The notes: generated by a model not told the origin, from the letters alone. A stretch of 64,000 nt of DNA from Sphingobacterium thalpophilum (GCF_901482695.1 NZ_LR590484.1:5828001-5892000), one strand, 5' to 3'. Shown: positions 24,430-34,563, counted from the first letter of the stretch. Translations and numbers: made by a program.

Positions 24430-27132
24430 CTATTTTATCGCATAATTGCTGACTATTTTTTTCAAATCAATTCCTTTTCCAAGTACCGGTTTGAAAATAT
24501 CCCCCTCGCTGTTCATCCGTTCTATTGCATTAAAAATATTGAAATCACTAATTTTCAATCCTTTCTTCACTTCGTCCCAGTGCAGAGGCATGGACACCGT
24601 AGCTCCGGGCTTTGGGCGCACGGAATAGACGGAAGCAATAGTTGCATGCGGCCTATTTTGCAGAAAGTCCAAGTACATCTTGCCTTTGCGATCACGCACG
24701 GTACGCTCAAGACTTGTATAATCTGGCAGTTCGGCGTGTACAAGGGTCACAACAATTCGAGCGAACTCTTTAGACTGTTCGTAAGAATACTTATTCCCTA
24801 GTGGGATATAGATGTGAAGACCAGTAGAGCCACTTGTTTTGCAATAACTTGGAATGCCCATGTCGTCTAAAATTTGTTTAGTGACCTGAGCCGCTTCGAT
24901 GACCTGATCAAAGGAATTTTTGTCGGGATCCAAATCTATAATACAATAAGTGGGATTATCTGGCTTTTTAACCGTACTGTTCCATGGATTCATCTCGATA
25001 CAGCCCAGGTTAGCCATATACAATAAGGTAGCTTCATCTTTTCCGACCAAATAATGCCTATCACGATTGTCGGATTCACTCTGGTATAAATAAAGTTCTG
25101 CCCAGTCCGGCGCAGTATCCGTCACATCCTTAAAGTAAAAACCTTCGCCATCGATACCATTAGGGAATCGATTCATACTTTGTGGCCTACCTTTTAAGTA
25201 TGGTAAGATAAATGGTGCAGCCTGATAGTAATAATTGATCAGATCCCGCTTTCTAATTTTTTCTGTTGGCCAATAGATTTTATCCAGATTAGTAAACTTA
25301 AGCTCCTGTTTATTTATTATTTTCACCTGCGTTTTTTCCGTGGGGTTCAGCAATGTTTTACGTTTTCCGTCCATACGTGATTTGACGAACTGATTGCTCC
25401 TTTCTTCCACCAGCTGTTGGACAGGCTGTTCATGCTCCAAAACTACTTTCTTCGCATTCTTATCTTCCCGTAATCCATCAAACGACGGGTGCCGCATAAC
25501 TCCATCGTTGGTAATTTCAGCAAAACTCACTTCACAGACCAGTTCGGGACGTAGCCAGGTCACGCTTGCGTGCGGCGGGTCCGGACGGAAGCGAGATGGT
25601 TTATTAACGTCGGGTTCTGTCGTAAAAGGCGACTTATTAGTGGTCAAGGGTTCAAACAGCGCCATCATATGCTTTTGTACCGCCGTGTTGAATCCTGTTC
25701 CGACTTTTCCAGTATACACAAGTTCTTTTCCGTTATACACACCGACCAATAGACTGCTAAACAATTTACTGCTACCGTCATTTAATGTATAGCCGCCGAT
25801 AACAACCTCCTGCCGCTTGCTAGCTTTGATCTTCAGCCAATCATGCGAACGATTGTGGGCGTGATATAAGCTGTCTTTACGCTTCGCCATAATTCCTTCC
25901 AATCCGAGTTTTTTTGCTTCTTCGAGAAACGCGATACCCGAGGTATCAAAATGTTCACTGTACATAATCTGCTCACTTACGGGCAGAACTTCTTTCAGAA
26001 TAGCCTTTCGTTCGACAAGGGGCAGACCTTTTAAATCCTTACCTTCATACCAAAGGATATCAAATACATAGTAAACCAGGTCGCCGTCTGCCTCACTGCG
26101 CCAATTTTGTAACGCAGCAAAATTGGCAGTCCCATTTTTGCTCAGCACAACGATTTCTCCATCGATGACAGCATTTAAATTCATCTGCTTTAATTCCGCT
26201 GGGATCGGATAGAATTTCTCATTGAAGCTTTTATCATTTCGCGATTTCAGTTCCACCTCGCCCTTATTCATAAAGGCTACAGCTCTATAACCATCCCATT
26301 TAACTTCATACACCCAATCCGCGTCATCAAAAGGTTTGTCGACCAAAGTGGCCAACATGGGTTCAATGGTAGTATAAAAGCCTTGGGTAGGCATATTTTT
26401 TAGAGGTTTATCAAAATTTATTTGCTCCTTCTTTTTGGTTGCCGGCTTTGTTTCGAGCTGTTCACTAATCACTGTAGCGGCCTTTTTCCCAGCCTCTTTT
26501 TTCTTTGCGCCTGTTGTGCCTTTTTTACCTGCATTTTTTCCATAGACTTTGTCAGGCGACTTTTCCATCTGGGCGATCGTTTTTCCTGAAATCACCGATC
26601 TATCCTTTTTAACAATGTCTTGTTTACTCGCATATTCATCTTCCAGCTTCATCAGCAACCAGCCATTCTCTCCCCGACCGTATGCCTTAACTAGGGCAAA
26701 TTCCCCCTTTAGCTTATGCCCATGAAGCCTAATTTTAAGCTTCCCCGAATAAAGCTGATGTCTTAGGTTTTTGTCCATCTTGATAACATCATCCGTATCT
26801 ATCCCGACGGCTTCATAAGTCCCCTCATCCCAAACGATTACGGTACCGCCCCCGTATTGCCCTTTCGGTATCACTCCTTCAAAATTGCGGTAGTCATAAG
26901 GATGGTCTTCTACCATCATGGCCAGACGCTTTACTTCCGGATCCATAGAAGGACCTTTGGGCACAGCCCAGCTTTTGAGTACCCCACCCATTTCAAGGCG
27001 AAAATCATAGTGAAGGTGTGATGCATCATGTTTCTGCACTACAAATCGGAGTTCTTTTCCGCTTGCCTTTCCTCCAAAGGGCTCGGGTGTCTTTTCGGCT
27101 GTCCGTTTCTCACGGTATTTCGTTAAACTCAT
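24430..27132 (-). CDS. ligD: ATP-dependent DNA ligase D (end-joining)
   Basis: A 900-residue three-domain enzyme of bacterial non-homologous end joining. An N-terminal 3'-phosphoesterase domain carries VVQKHDASHLHYDFRLE. A low-complexity Lys/Ala linker follows at about 190-250. The ATP-dependent ligase domain has the adenylation Lys in YEVKWDGYRAVAF, DGEIVVL and LEGIMAKRKDSLY. The C-terminal primase-polymerase domain has the acidic motif CIIDLDPD and KTSGSTGLHIYIPL. The domain order PE-Lig-Pol is common in Bacteroidota. No Ku gene is in the window; it is normally required and may lie elsewhere. Confidence 0.96.
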   Translation of the reverse strand: MSLTKYREKRTAEKTPEPFGGKASGKELRFVVQKHDASHLHYDFRLEMGGVLKSWAVPKGPSMDPEVKRLAMMVEDHPYDYRNFEGVIPKGQYGGGTVIVWDEGTYEAVGIDTDDVIKMDKNLRHQLYSGKLKIRLHGHKLKGEFALVKAYGRGENGWLLMKLEDEYASKQDIVKKDRSVISGKTIAQMEKSPDKVYGKNAGKKGTTGAKKKEAGKKAATVISEQLETKPATKKKEQINFDKPLKNMPTQGFYTTIEPMLATLVDKPFDDADWVYEVKWDGYRAVAFMNKGEVELKSRNDKSFNEKFYPIPAELKQMNLNAVIDGEIVVLSKNGTANFAALQNWRSEADGDLVYYVFDILWYEGKDLKGLPLVERKAILKEVLPVSEQIMYSEHFDTSGIAFLEEAKKLGLEGIMAKRKDSLYHAHNRSHDWLKIKASKRQEVVIGGYTLNDGSSKLFSSLLVGVYNGKELVYTGKVGTGFNTAVQKHMMALFEPLTTNKSPFTTEPDVNKPSRFRPDPPHASVTWLRPELVCEVSFAEITNDGVMRHPSFDGLREDKNAKKVVLEHEQPVQQLVEERSNQFVKSRMDGKRKTLLNPTEKTQVKIINKQELKFTNLDKIYWPTEKIRKRDLINYYYQAAPFILPYLKGRPQSMNRFPNGIDGEGFYFKDVTDTAPDWAELYLYQSESDNRDRHYLVGKDEATLLYMANLGCIEMNPWNSTVKKPDNPTYCIIDLDPDKNSFDQVIEAAQVTKQILDDMGIPSYCKTSGSTGLHIYIPLGNKYSYEQSKEFARIVVTLVHAELPDYTSLERTVRDRKGKMYLDFLQNRPHATIASVYSVRPKPGATVSMPLHWDEVKKGLKISDFNIFNAIERMNSEGDIFKPVLGKGIDLKKIVSNYAIK

Positions 27133-27301
27133 GCGCTCGATTATTTAAACCTATCTTAATCCCTCAGCATCCACACATAACACAATGCTACTAGATAAAA
27201 AGTTTAAATTATTTTTTCTTCGCATCTTATTGAGGGTAACATACATGCGATATCAACTGTTGGCGCAAATACAAATTGACGATTATTATAAATGAGAAGT
27301 T

Positions 27302-28342
27302 TTATTCTCCCATTTCATGGAGCATTTTATTTACGTTCCAGTCTCCCATAACCTGTTCAAGCCGATAAAACTCACGTTTGTCATCTCCTAGTTGATGCGA
27401 CCAGCGTTTCCGTTTGGAAAGATCTTTTGCTCCCTCGCCTTTAGACCCCAGTTCAGCATAAAAAACTGTTTTTTCTTTTTGAGGGAATAACTCGTCACCG
27501 TGCCATTCATTCCAGCCCTCCGGTACAATATGTGGTCCCAAATAGCAGTCGACTAAAACGGTATTAGCATAAGGACGCCAGGGTCTGCCAAGGAACACCT
27601 TCATTACCGACTGGTCTACAGGTAAAAACTGGCTTTTATAAAATACATAGCCGTAGCGTTCACCAGCAGGCGTGGAAGCCGCTGTCACATAGGAATTGCT
27701 CAACGAAAACAGCTTACAATCACAAAAAAAAGATGTTCCGGGACCGAAAATAAAATCGGTAGTACCATAGATACTACAGTTAGCAAAATAGTTCTTTCCG
27801 CCACTTTTTCCGAGATACAAGGTATCCTGATAGCCCAGTAAACGACAATTTACGACTGCGATACGATCGCCTTCCAGATGAAGCGCAACAGCCTGTCCGA
27901 CCGGTCCAGCTGCATTTTCGATCGTAATATTCTTAATCAATACCGAATTAGCGCGCACCAAAAGTGTGTAACTGTTAAACGTTCCCCGCTTTATCTCGCC
28001 TGTTTCATCAGGACAGTCTGCCATCTTCCCGGCATGGTCGTCGTATACAATCTTTGTCCCGGTAACATCCTCTCCAATCAATTGTATATTCTCTAAATAA
28101 GATGGTATAACGACTTTTTCATGATAAATACCATTTTTAACCCATATCCGTACAGCATGTTCGCCTCGAAAAGCACGAACCGAGTTAATCGCAGCCTGTA
28201 TCGTCGTAAAATTCCCTCCCCCCTGTTGATCGACAACAATAATTTCGGTCGCCGCAGTAGCATGTAGCCGGCCTCCGGCCAATATTAGTATAAAGACCCA
28301 GTACAGCTTAAGCAGCTTGTTTAATATAAAACATTTATCCAT
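27302..28342 (-). CDS. pectinesterase family protein (CE8)
   Basis: A secreted 346-residue pectin methylesterase that would remove methyl esters from homogalacturonan. A hydrophobic N-terminal signal (LLKLYWVFILILAGGRLHA) is followed by a right-handed beta-helix with all five family motifs: GIYHEKV, GQAVAL, GYQDTLYLG with the first catalytic Asp, TDFIFGPGT with the nucleophile Asp, and LGRPWRPY. It is the last gene of the minus-strand pair with GH43 (58-base gap) at the edge of the polysaccharide locus and fits pectin breakdown. Confidence 0.93.
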   Translation of the reverse strand: MDKCFILNKLLKLYWVFILILAGGRLHATAATEIIVVDQQGGGNFTTIQAAINSVRAFRGEHAVRIWVKNGIYHEKVVIPSYLENIQLIGEDVTGTKIVYDDHAGKMADCPDETGEIKRGTFNSYTLLVRANSVLIKNITIENAAGPVGQAVALHLEGDRIAVVNCRLLGYQDTLYLGKSGGKNYFANCSIYGTTDFIFGPGTSFFCDCKLFSLSNSYVTAASTPAGERYGYVFYKSQFLPVDQSVMKVFLGRPWRPYANTVLVDCYLGPHIVPEGWNEWHGDELFPQKEKTVFYAELGSKGEGAKDLSKRKRWSHQLGDDKREFYRLEQVMGDWNVNKMLHEMGE

Positions 28343-28400
28343 CCTTTACTATAATAAATCGTTAAGCGTATTTACGCTTCTTCCTTTTGTGACAATGGCA

Positions 28401-30035
28401 TCATTTACCTATACGAAACCAGTCGAAGTCCGCATATCCACTGTCGTTAATCTGTTTGTCACGGCTAGCGTATAGTCCAAGTGTCGCACCAATCCATTTT
28501 CCCGGTCTAGCCCGAAAATCCTTTTCAATATCTATATATTTTTTACCATCAATACTATAGGACCAATTGCAGATTTCACCTTTTCTAACCTGGACACGCA
28601 GAAATACAAAGTCATCCGGTACCGTAGTGACAACGCGCACATTTTCTGAATTTCCGTTGTAGGCTTTGGAACAACTACCATAATAAAGGCGAAAAACACC
28701 ATTATTCTTTTGTATAAACAGCTGACTGTAGTCTTCTCCAACAACCACGAGTCCCGCCCGTTCTCCCAGCTCCTTTTCATTGGGCCGGAGTCTTACTCGC
28801 GTTGTTGCAGTAAAGTCCTCAGCCGGAAATTTTTGCGTGAGGATATTGGGAAGCGCCATCAGATTCTTGCCATCTTTAGGCAGCAACTGTGTGTAGAGAC
28901 GAAGATTGCCTTTATGCGAAGGCATCAGCCATGTTCCGTCGGGATTAGCCTGCCATTGCCACTGGAGTCCAAGCTGAGGGCTATCAAACTCGTCAGATTC
29001 CTGTGGATTGACGACAGGCAACTGCTGCTTTCCGACATGAGGTTTCTTATAAATCATTACTGGGGTTCCTACACCATCGCCGTCCTCGTCCTCGCCGATT
29101 ATGGGCCAGTCTTCCTTCCAAACCATCGGCTGCAGATGCACCACTCGTCCCATAGCTTCCTTGTCCTGAAAATGGAAAAACCAATCTTCTCCTGTCGGTG
29201 TGTTTACCCATGCCCCTTGATGGGGCCCATTGACTGTCGAATTATTTTGCTCCATGACCACCTTTCGCTCGTAAGGGCCGTATATATCTTTGGACCGCAG
29301 TACGAGTTGCCAACCAGTTGCGACTCCGCCGGCCGGCGCAAATAAATAATAATAACCATTACGTTTATAAACTTTCGGTCCCTCTATGGTCGGATCCAAT
29401 TCATGGCCGTCGTAGACAATAGTGCCTCGGTTCAGTACTTTAGTGCCTTCAGCATTCATTGGCGCAATGCCGATAACGCTTTTTAGTCCGGCACGACTCC
29501 CAGCATAAGCATAGGCCAGATACGCTCTACCATCTTCATCCCAAAATGGGCAAGGATCGATCAACCCTTTTCCTTCAAAGACCAGCACTGGTTCAGACCA
29601 AGGACCTCGGATATCCCTTGTTTTTATTTGATAGATACCGAAATCTGGATCCGGATAATAAATGTAAAATTCGTTCTCATGGTACCGTATTGACGGAGCC
29701 CACACCCCACCGCCGTGCTGTACTTTGTTAAATACAGCCTCCGGCACCTGCCGTTGCAGGGCATGCCCAATAATTGTCCAGTTCACCATATCTTTGGAAT
29801 GTAAAATGGGAAGCCCCGGACTGTGATTGAAGCTTGATGCAATCATATAATAATCCTCCCCAACCCGTATGGCATCTGGGTCGGAATAATCCGCATTGAT
29901 TACCGGATTCTTGAATTTTCCATTTCCAAGGTCAGGCCGCCAGACCTGAGACTGATAATGCTGACCAAATGTTAAGGTAAAATGCCCCAACACTAGATAA
30001 CTAAATAGAACGGAAACTTTCCAAATATGCATCAT
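28401..30035 (-). CDS. GH43 family protein with C-terminal beta-sandwich (beta-xylosidase/arabinofuranosidase type)
   Basis: A secreted 544-residue family 43 glycoside hydrolase. Signal peptide to about residue 24; five-bladed propeller with catalytic base Asp in NADYSDPDAIRVG, pKa-modulating Asp in GLIDPCPFWDEDG and acid Glu in TIEGPKVYKRNGYY; then a GH43-C2-like beta-sandwich from about 345 (DEFDSPQLGLQWQWQANPDG onward). Such proteins remove arabinose or xylose from plant polymers. It is followed by the pectinesterase gene and belongs to the arabinose-oriented locus. Confidence 0.92.
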   Translation of the reverse strand: MMHIWKVSVLFSYLVLGHFTLTFGQHYQSQVWRPDLGNGKFKNPVINADYSDPDAIRVGEDYYMIASSFNHSPGLPILHSKDMVNWTIIGHALQRQVPEAVFNKVQHGGGVWAPSIRYHENEFYIYYPDPDFGIYQIKTRDIRGPWSEPVLVFEGKGLIDPCPFWDEDGRAYLAYAYAGSRAGLKSVIGIAPMNAEGTKVLNRGTIVYDGHELDPTIEGPKVYKRNGYYYLFAPAGGVATGWQLVLRSKDIYGPYERKVVMEQNNSTVNGPHQGAWVNTPTGEDWFFHFQDKEAMGRVVHLQPMVWKEDWPIIGEDEDGDGVGTPVMIYKKPHVGKQQLPVVNPQESDEFDSPQLGLQWQWQANPDGTWLMPSHKGNLRLYTQLLPKDGKNLMALPNILTQKFPAEDFTATTRVRLRPNEKELGERAGLVVVGEDYSQLFIQKNNGVFRLYYGSCSKAYNGNSENVRVVTTVPDDFVFLRVQVRKGEICNWSYSIDGKKYIDIEKDFRARPGKWIGATLGLYASRDKQINDSGYADFDWFRIGK

Positions 30036-30527
30036 ATCTTTATTATAGTTTATTATTGCAATCTAATAGTGATAAAATCGCTCTACGCAAACGCCTTCTC
30101 GTTGAGTAACCCAGTCGAAGAACCGCCACCAGTATCATCGCTTATGAACAGTCCCCCACAAGAGAGACCACGGCCAATTGACCAAAATGAGTGCTGAATG
30201 AACGTTCTCCATCGTGTACATTATGCTTTTTAGGTCTCGTCATTAATTTGGTTATGCGAGTTAATTATATATCCCTTAATTCTCTACCCCAGATAATTGT
30301 CTGTATCAGAACACAGCAACCGGTTGCATTGTTAAACTTAGTATTTTTTATATGTACTATAAAACAAAATTTACGCAATCGTTACCATCATTCATAAAAA
30401 GGTTATTCAGATCGTACAGATATTATACTTGACAATATCACGCCAGCGTAATAAAAATTCTGTAGCACTTGAGGTTCTATTGTTAAAACTTACTTTTATA
30501 TTCAAAAAGTCAATAAAATCATAAACG
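30036..30527. other. 492-base divergent intergenic region inside the polysaccharide locus
   Basis: It separates the leftward GH43/pectinesterase genes from the rightward metallophosphoesterase pair. It contains a 12-bp perfect palindrome (30316-30327). No credible gene and no exact TAnnTTTG box was found; sequence is AT-rich toward the right-hand gene. Confidence 0.45.
30316..30327. promoter_or_regulatory. LacI-type operator-like palindrome
   Basis: GCAACCGGTTGC is a perfect 12-bp palindrome with a central CCGG, resembling LacI/GalR-family operators. No LacI-family gene lies in the window. Confidence 0.35.
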
Positions 30528-31337
30528 ATGAAAACGCTACCCATTTATCTGACTCTATTTTGCACCACATTACTGCTACACGGATGCAACATGTTTGACA
30601 TACATCCTTACTCGGGAAAAATTGATGGCAAAACCAACATCAACATTCAGAACATTATCAGAATCGAGCGCGATTATTCGCAGCGCGATACTATACGATA
30701 TGCCTTTATTAGCGATTCGCAACGATGGTATAACGAACTTGACGATTTTGTAAAAATAGTCAACTCTCGAACTGATATTGACTTTATTATTCATGGCGGT
30801 GATATCTCCGACTTTGGACTCACCAAAGAATTTCTCTGGCAACGCAATATCCTAGAAAAGCTCAACCAGCCTTATGTCGTATTACTGGGCAATCACGATT
30901 GTCTGGCCAATGGTGAAGAAATATTTGAAAAGGTTTTCGGCGTTCCCAATTACACTTTTATCGCTGGCAGAATCAAATTCGTTTGTCTGAATACCAATGC
31001 GCTTGAATCAGATTATTCCACACCCGTCCCTGATTTTTCATTTATCGAACGCGAACGTTTAACGGACAGTGAAAGATTTGACAAAACAATCGTTTTGATG
31101 CATGCCCGTCCCACCTCTGATCAGTTTAACAACAATGTTGCTCCCATGTTCCAACATAGCATAAAACAATACCCTAATTTGCTGTATTGCAACAATGGTC
31201 ATGACCACAGCTATCAACAGGAAGACATTTTTGACGATGGGGTTACCTACTACGGGACACCCAACATAGGTAAGCGGCAGTATTTAATTTTTACGATCAC
31301 TAAAGACAGTTACACCCATGAGCTTGTTTCCTTTTAA
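30528..31337 (+). CDS. metallophosphoesterase lipoprotein
   Basis: A 269-residue calcineurin-like phosphoesterase, lipidated at the Cys of LLLHGCNMF. Metal-binding motifs in order: AFISDSQRW (the first motif is normally D-x-H; here the His is Gln), IIHGGDISDFG, VVLLGNHDC, VLMHARP and NNGHDHSY. The substrate is unknown and could be a phosphodiester or phosphomonoester met at the cell surface. It overlaps the next gene by 20 bases, so the two are one translationally coupled unit inside the polysaccharide locus. Confidence 0.88.
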   Translation: MKTLPIYLTLFCTTLLLHGCNMFDIHPYSGKIDGKTNINIQNIIRIERDYSQRDTIRYAFISDSQRWYNELDDFVKIVNSRTDIDFIIHGGDISDFGLTKEFLWQRNILEKLNQPYVVLLGNHDCLANGEEIFEKVFGVPNYTFIAGRIKFVCLNTNALESDYSTPVPDFSFIERERLTDSERFDKTIVLMHARPTSDQFNNNVAPMFQHSIKQYPNLLYCNNGHDHSYQQEDIFDDGVTYYGTPNIGKRQYLIFTITKDSYTHELVSF

Positions 31338-31989
31338 ATGCAAAACGCTTCAATTAGTATCTTTATTTATATTATTAACGAGTACAGGTTTCGCCCAGGA
31401 CATGCAAACAATGTCCGACAAGTTGGTCGATACCACGGGAAACAGAGAACTCAAAAGAACCGCTTTCCGTCTCATCCCCTCCAGTTATATCATTCAATAC
31501 GCTGGATCTATAGGTCTATTTTCTCTGGGATGGGGCTGGGATTACGGAAAAAAACACCAGTGGTCTACAGATTTTCTCATTGGCTATGTTCCGAAATATG
31601 ACACTGACCGAGCCAAACTGACACTGACACTGCGCCAGACTTACACCCCATGGTCGGTACCCGTCAACAAGCAGACAGCATACCATCCACTACGCACAGG
31701 GGTATATTTTAATACTACGCTGGGTAAACAATTCTGGTACAAAGAGCCTGATAAATATCCTAGCAGTTATTATAGTTTCTCCACCAGACTACGGATTAAT
31801 TTGTTTGTAGGGCAAGACTTTATCTACCGGCTCAAATGCCAAACCTCTTATTTCGAGAGCATCAGATTATATTATGATTTTCATAGTAGCGACCTCTACC
31901 TCGCTAGCGGGATTCCCAATAGCTACCTGAACTTTGATGATTATATCGGCTTAACGATAGGTGTCAAGCTACAGATAAGGAGAAAATAG
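31318..31989 (+). CDS. hypothetical outer-membrane beta-barrel protein
   Basis: A 223-residue protein with signal peptide (LQLVSLFILLTSTGFAQ) and a mature part of alternating aromatic and polar residues. GLFSLGWGWDYGKKHQWSTDFLIGYVP, the repeated strands after it, and the ending GLTIGVKLQIRRK are typical of a small barrel of eight or more strands. No named family is recognised. Coupled by a 20-base overlap to the metallophosphoesterase lipoprotein, it may anchor it or assist its action at the outer membrane. Confidence 0.7.
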   Translation: MSLFPFKCKTLQLVSLFILLTSTGFAQDMQTMSDKLVDTTGNRELKRTAFRLIPSSYIIQYAGSIGLFSLGWGWDYGKKHQWSTDFLIGYVPKYDTDRAKLTLTLRQTYTPWSVPVNKQTAYHPLRTGVYFNTTLGKQFWYKEPDKYPSSYYSFSTRLRINLFVGQDFIYRLKCQTSYFESIRLYYDFHSSDLYLASGIPNSYLNFDDYIGLTIGVKLQIRRK

Positions 31990-32116
31990 TCGCAGCGAAA
32001 GATCACGTAGAAGCACGGTTTCTACTTATCTAACAGATGAAAACCTTTCTGGGAACTAGTCCACAGGCTTTTATAATAAATGTAAAAAAAACATTTAAAA
32101 ATACTAAAGCAAATCT

Positions 32117-32124
32117 TATCTTTG
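32117..32124 (+). promoter_or_regulatory. -7 promoter box for the GH127 gene
   Basis: TATCTTTG, a perfect TAnnTTTG match, about 82 bases before the ATG at 32206. Confidence 0.55.
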
Positions 32125-32205
32125 ATTTAGCAGTCTTTACGTGATAAAAGCTGCCGTCAACCAATCGGCAGGTCCTGCTAAGAAACTTATAAGCTCCAGT
32201 ACACC

Positions 32206-34563
32206 ATGAAGTTAAAAAGCATCTTTTCCTCTCTCATTCTGACAGTAACGCTCGGCCAGCATTTATCAGCCCAAATCTCCAGCCCGATACAATATTTTGA
32301 TTTAAACGATGTCAGATTACTGCCTAGTCCTTTTCAACATGCTCAGCAACTGGATCTTCAATATCTACTAGCGATGGATGCCGATCGGCTTCTCACACCT
32401 TTTTTACGTGAGGCGGGCCTGCCACATAGGAAAGAAAGCTATACAAATTGGGAAAGCACAGGCTTAGACGGCCATATCGGTGGCCATTATCTCTCTGCAC
32501 TTTCCTATATGTATGCATCGACTGGTGATCCCCGCGTGAAAGACCGGCTCGATTATATGATCTCCAATCTGGAACGCTGCCAACAAGCCAATGGTAACGG
32601 GTATATCGGTGGAGTACCGGGCGGAAAACTCATTTGGGAAGAGATCCAACGGGGCAATATCCACTCGGGAAGCTTTAATCTGAATGGAAAGTGGGTACCT
32701 TTATACAATATTCATAAGACCTATGCTGGTCTCCGCGACGCTTATTTATTAACTGGTGATCAAAAGGCAAAAAATATGCTTATTGACATGACCGATTGGG
32801 CTCTTAGGTTGGTTTCGCAGCTATCTGAAACACAGATCCAGGAGATGCTAAGGAGCGAACATGGCGGGCTCAATGAAACATTTGCCGACGTCGCTGCAAT
32901 CACACAGAACCCGAATTATCTCGAGCTCGCCCGAAAATTCAGTCATCATTCTATTCTAATGCCACTGATATCCCACCAGGACAAACTAACCGGACTTCAC
33001 GCCAATACGCAGATACCTAAAGTACTTGGCTTTAGCCGGATAGCGGAGCTTACGCATGACCAACAATGGTCTGACGCCGTAAGTTATTTTTGGGATAATG
33101 TTGCTGAACATCGATCGATCTCCATTGGCGGAAACAGCGTAAGTGAACATTTTAATCCAACGGATGATTTCTCCAAAATGGTCTATAGCATCGAAGGCCC
33201 CGAAACCTGCAACACCTACAATATGCTGCGCTTAACAAAAATGCTTTACCGAACTGATCAGCAGGCAAAATACCTTGACTTCTATGAGCGGGCCTTATAT
33301 AACCATATCTTGTCTACCCAGCATCCTCAGCACGGCGGTTTTGTTTATTTTACACAAATCCGTCCCGGTCATTATCGTGTCTATTCACAGCCTCATACCA
33401 GTATGTGGTGTTGCGTAGGGTCTGGTATGGAAAACCATGCTAAATACGGGGAAATGATTTATGCTCATCATCATGATGAACTTTATGTCAATCTTTTTAT
33501 CCCCTCTCGATTAAATTGGAAGGATAAAGGCGTGGAGATCATTCAGGAAAATAGTTTTCCAAGCACGGCATATACCTCCATAAGGATAAATACCAAAAAG
33601 AAACGTACATTTACACTAAATCTACGCAAACCGAGCTGGCTAGCGGGCCTACCGCAAATCTTTATTAACGGTAAACCCATTCAGCTAGATGACTCAGGCA
33701 CCTCCCATTTCAAGATAAAACGCACCTGGAAGCCCGGGGACCACGTACGCATGGAGCTTCCTATGAACATCCATGCCGAACAACTGCCAGACCGTAGCAA
33801 TTACTATAGCCTATTATATGGACCTATTGTCCTGGCTGCCCGCTCGGGTACAGATGACCTTAAAGGTTTGCTAGCCGACGACAGTCGAATGGGACATATC
33901 GCGTCCGGCAAACAAATCCCATTAGGAGATATTCCTATTCTGGTTGCCAGTCCTGACTCCATTAGTACGCTCGTTGATCCTATAGCCTCTAAACCACTTC
34001 ACTTTCGCTTGAACGGCCTATTCCGCTCAAAAGATTCACTGTCCATGGAACTCGAACCATTCTATGGTATCCATGATTGCCGCTACATAATGTATTGGCC
34101 TCAGGCAAACCAATCAACATTACACGAATTGCAAAGACAGATCGAAGCAGATGAACGAGAAAGTCTGGCGCTAACGGCTATTACCGTAGACAAAATCGCT
34201 GTAGGCGAACAGCAGCCTGAATCCGACCATTTTTTCCGTGAAGAAGATAGTCAAGCCGGTCTAATAGACGATATCCGCTGGCGGGAAACCAAAAGCTGGT
34301 TCAGTTATCGGATGAAACAAACAAATAATGCCGTACTGTATGTCAAATTCTTGGGCGACACCTCCCGCACAACTGAAATCCTTGTCAATGGGACACTTGT
34401 TGGAACACTCCGCAACGTGGCAGACCATGTACAGCCTGAGGTTTTTCGGCTCCAGCTTCCGAAAGAAGCTGCAGGTCAGCCGCAAGTCGAAGTAAAAATT
34501 AAGGGGACTTTGCAGTCCCCTACTCACAAAATATTGGAAATACGAATGCTCCGGTCTGAATAA
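32206..34563 (+). CDS. GH127 family beta-L-arabinofuranosidase-type protein
   Basis: A secreted 785-residue family 127 glycoside hydrolase. Signal peptide (SIFSSLILTVTLGQHLSAQ), then an (alpha/alpha)6 barrel with HIGGHYLSALSYMYASTG, NIHKTYAGLRDAYLLTGD, ETCNTYNMLRLTKMLY and the cysteine-zinc motif MWCCVGSGMENHAKYGEMIY, where the Cys acts as nucleophile in the family. Beta-sandwich domains fill the C-terminal half. It is monocistronic with its own promoter and converges on the tandem-GH43 gene. Together with GH43 and GH51 it points to an L-arabinose-containing substrate. Confidence 0.93.
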   Translation: MKLKSIFSSLILTVTLGQHLSAQISSPIQYFDLNDVRLLPSPFQHAQQLDLQYLLAMDADRLLTPFLREAGLPHRKESYTNWESTGLDGHIGGHYLSALSYMYASTGDPRVKDRLDYMISNLERCQQANGNGYIGGVPGGKLIWEEIQRGNIHSGSFNLNGKWVPLYNIHKTYAGLRDAYLLTGDQKAKNMLIDMTDWALRLVSQLSETQIQEMLRSEHGGLNETFADVAAITQNPNYLELARKFSHHSILMPLISHQDKLTGLHANTQIPKVLGFSRIAELTHDQQWSDAVSYFWDNVAEHRSISIGGNSVSEHFNPTDDFSKMVYSIEGPETCNTYNMLRLTKMLYRTDQQAKYLDFYERALYNHILSTQHPQHGGFVYFTQIRPGHYRVYSQPHTSMWCCVGSGMENHAKYGEMIYAHHHDELYVNLFIPSRLNWKDKGVEIIQENSFPSTAYTSIRINTKKKRTFTLNLRKPSWLAGLPQIFINGKPIQLDDSGTSHFKIKRTWKPGDHVRMELPMNIHAEQLPDRSNYYSLLYGPIVLAARSGTDDLKGLLADDSRMGHIASGKQIPLGDIPILVASPDSISTLVDPIASKPLHFRLNGLFRSKDSLSMELEPFYGIHDCRYIMYWPQANQSTLHELQRQIEADERESLALTAITVDKIAVGEQQPESDHFFREEDSQAGLIDDIRWRETKSWFSYRMKQTNNAVLYVKFLGDTSRTTEILVNGTLVGTLRNVADHVQPEVFRLQLPKEAAGQPQVEVKIKGTLQSPTHKILEIRMLRSE

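Noticed and set aside
30191..30397. 68-codon plus-strand frame in the 492-base gap
   Set aside because: Cys- and Leu-rich translation without a recognisable pattern, crossing the operator-like palindrome; considered chance.
32007..32025. Short GTAGAA/TTCTAC inverted repeat after the barrel-protein gene as a terminator
   Set aside because: Only a 6-bp stem and no T run; too weak to call.
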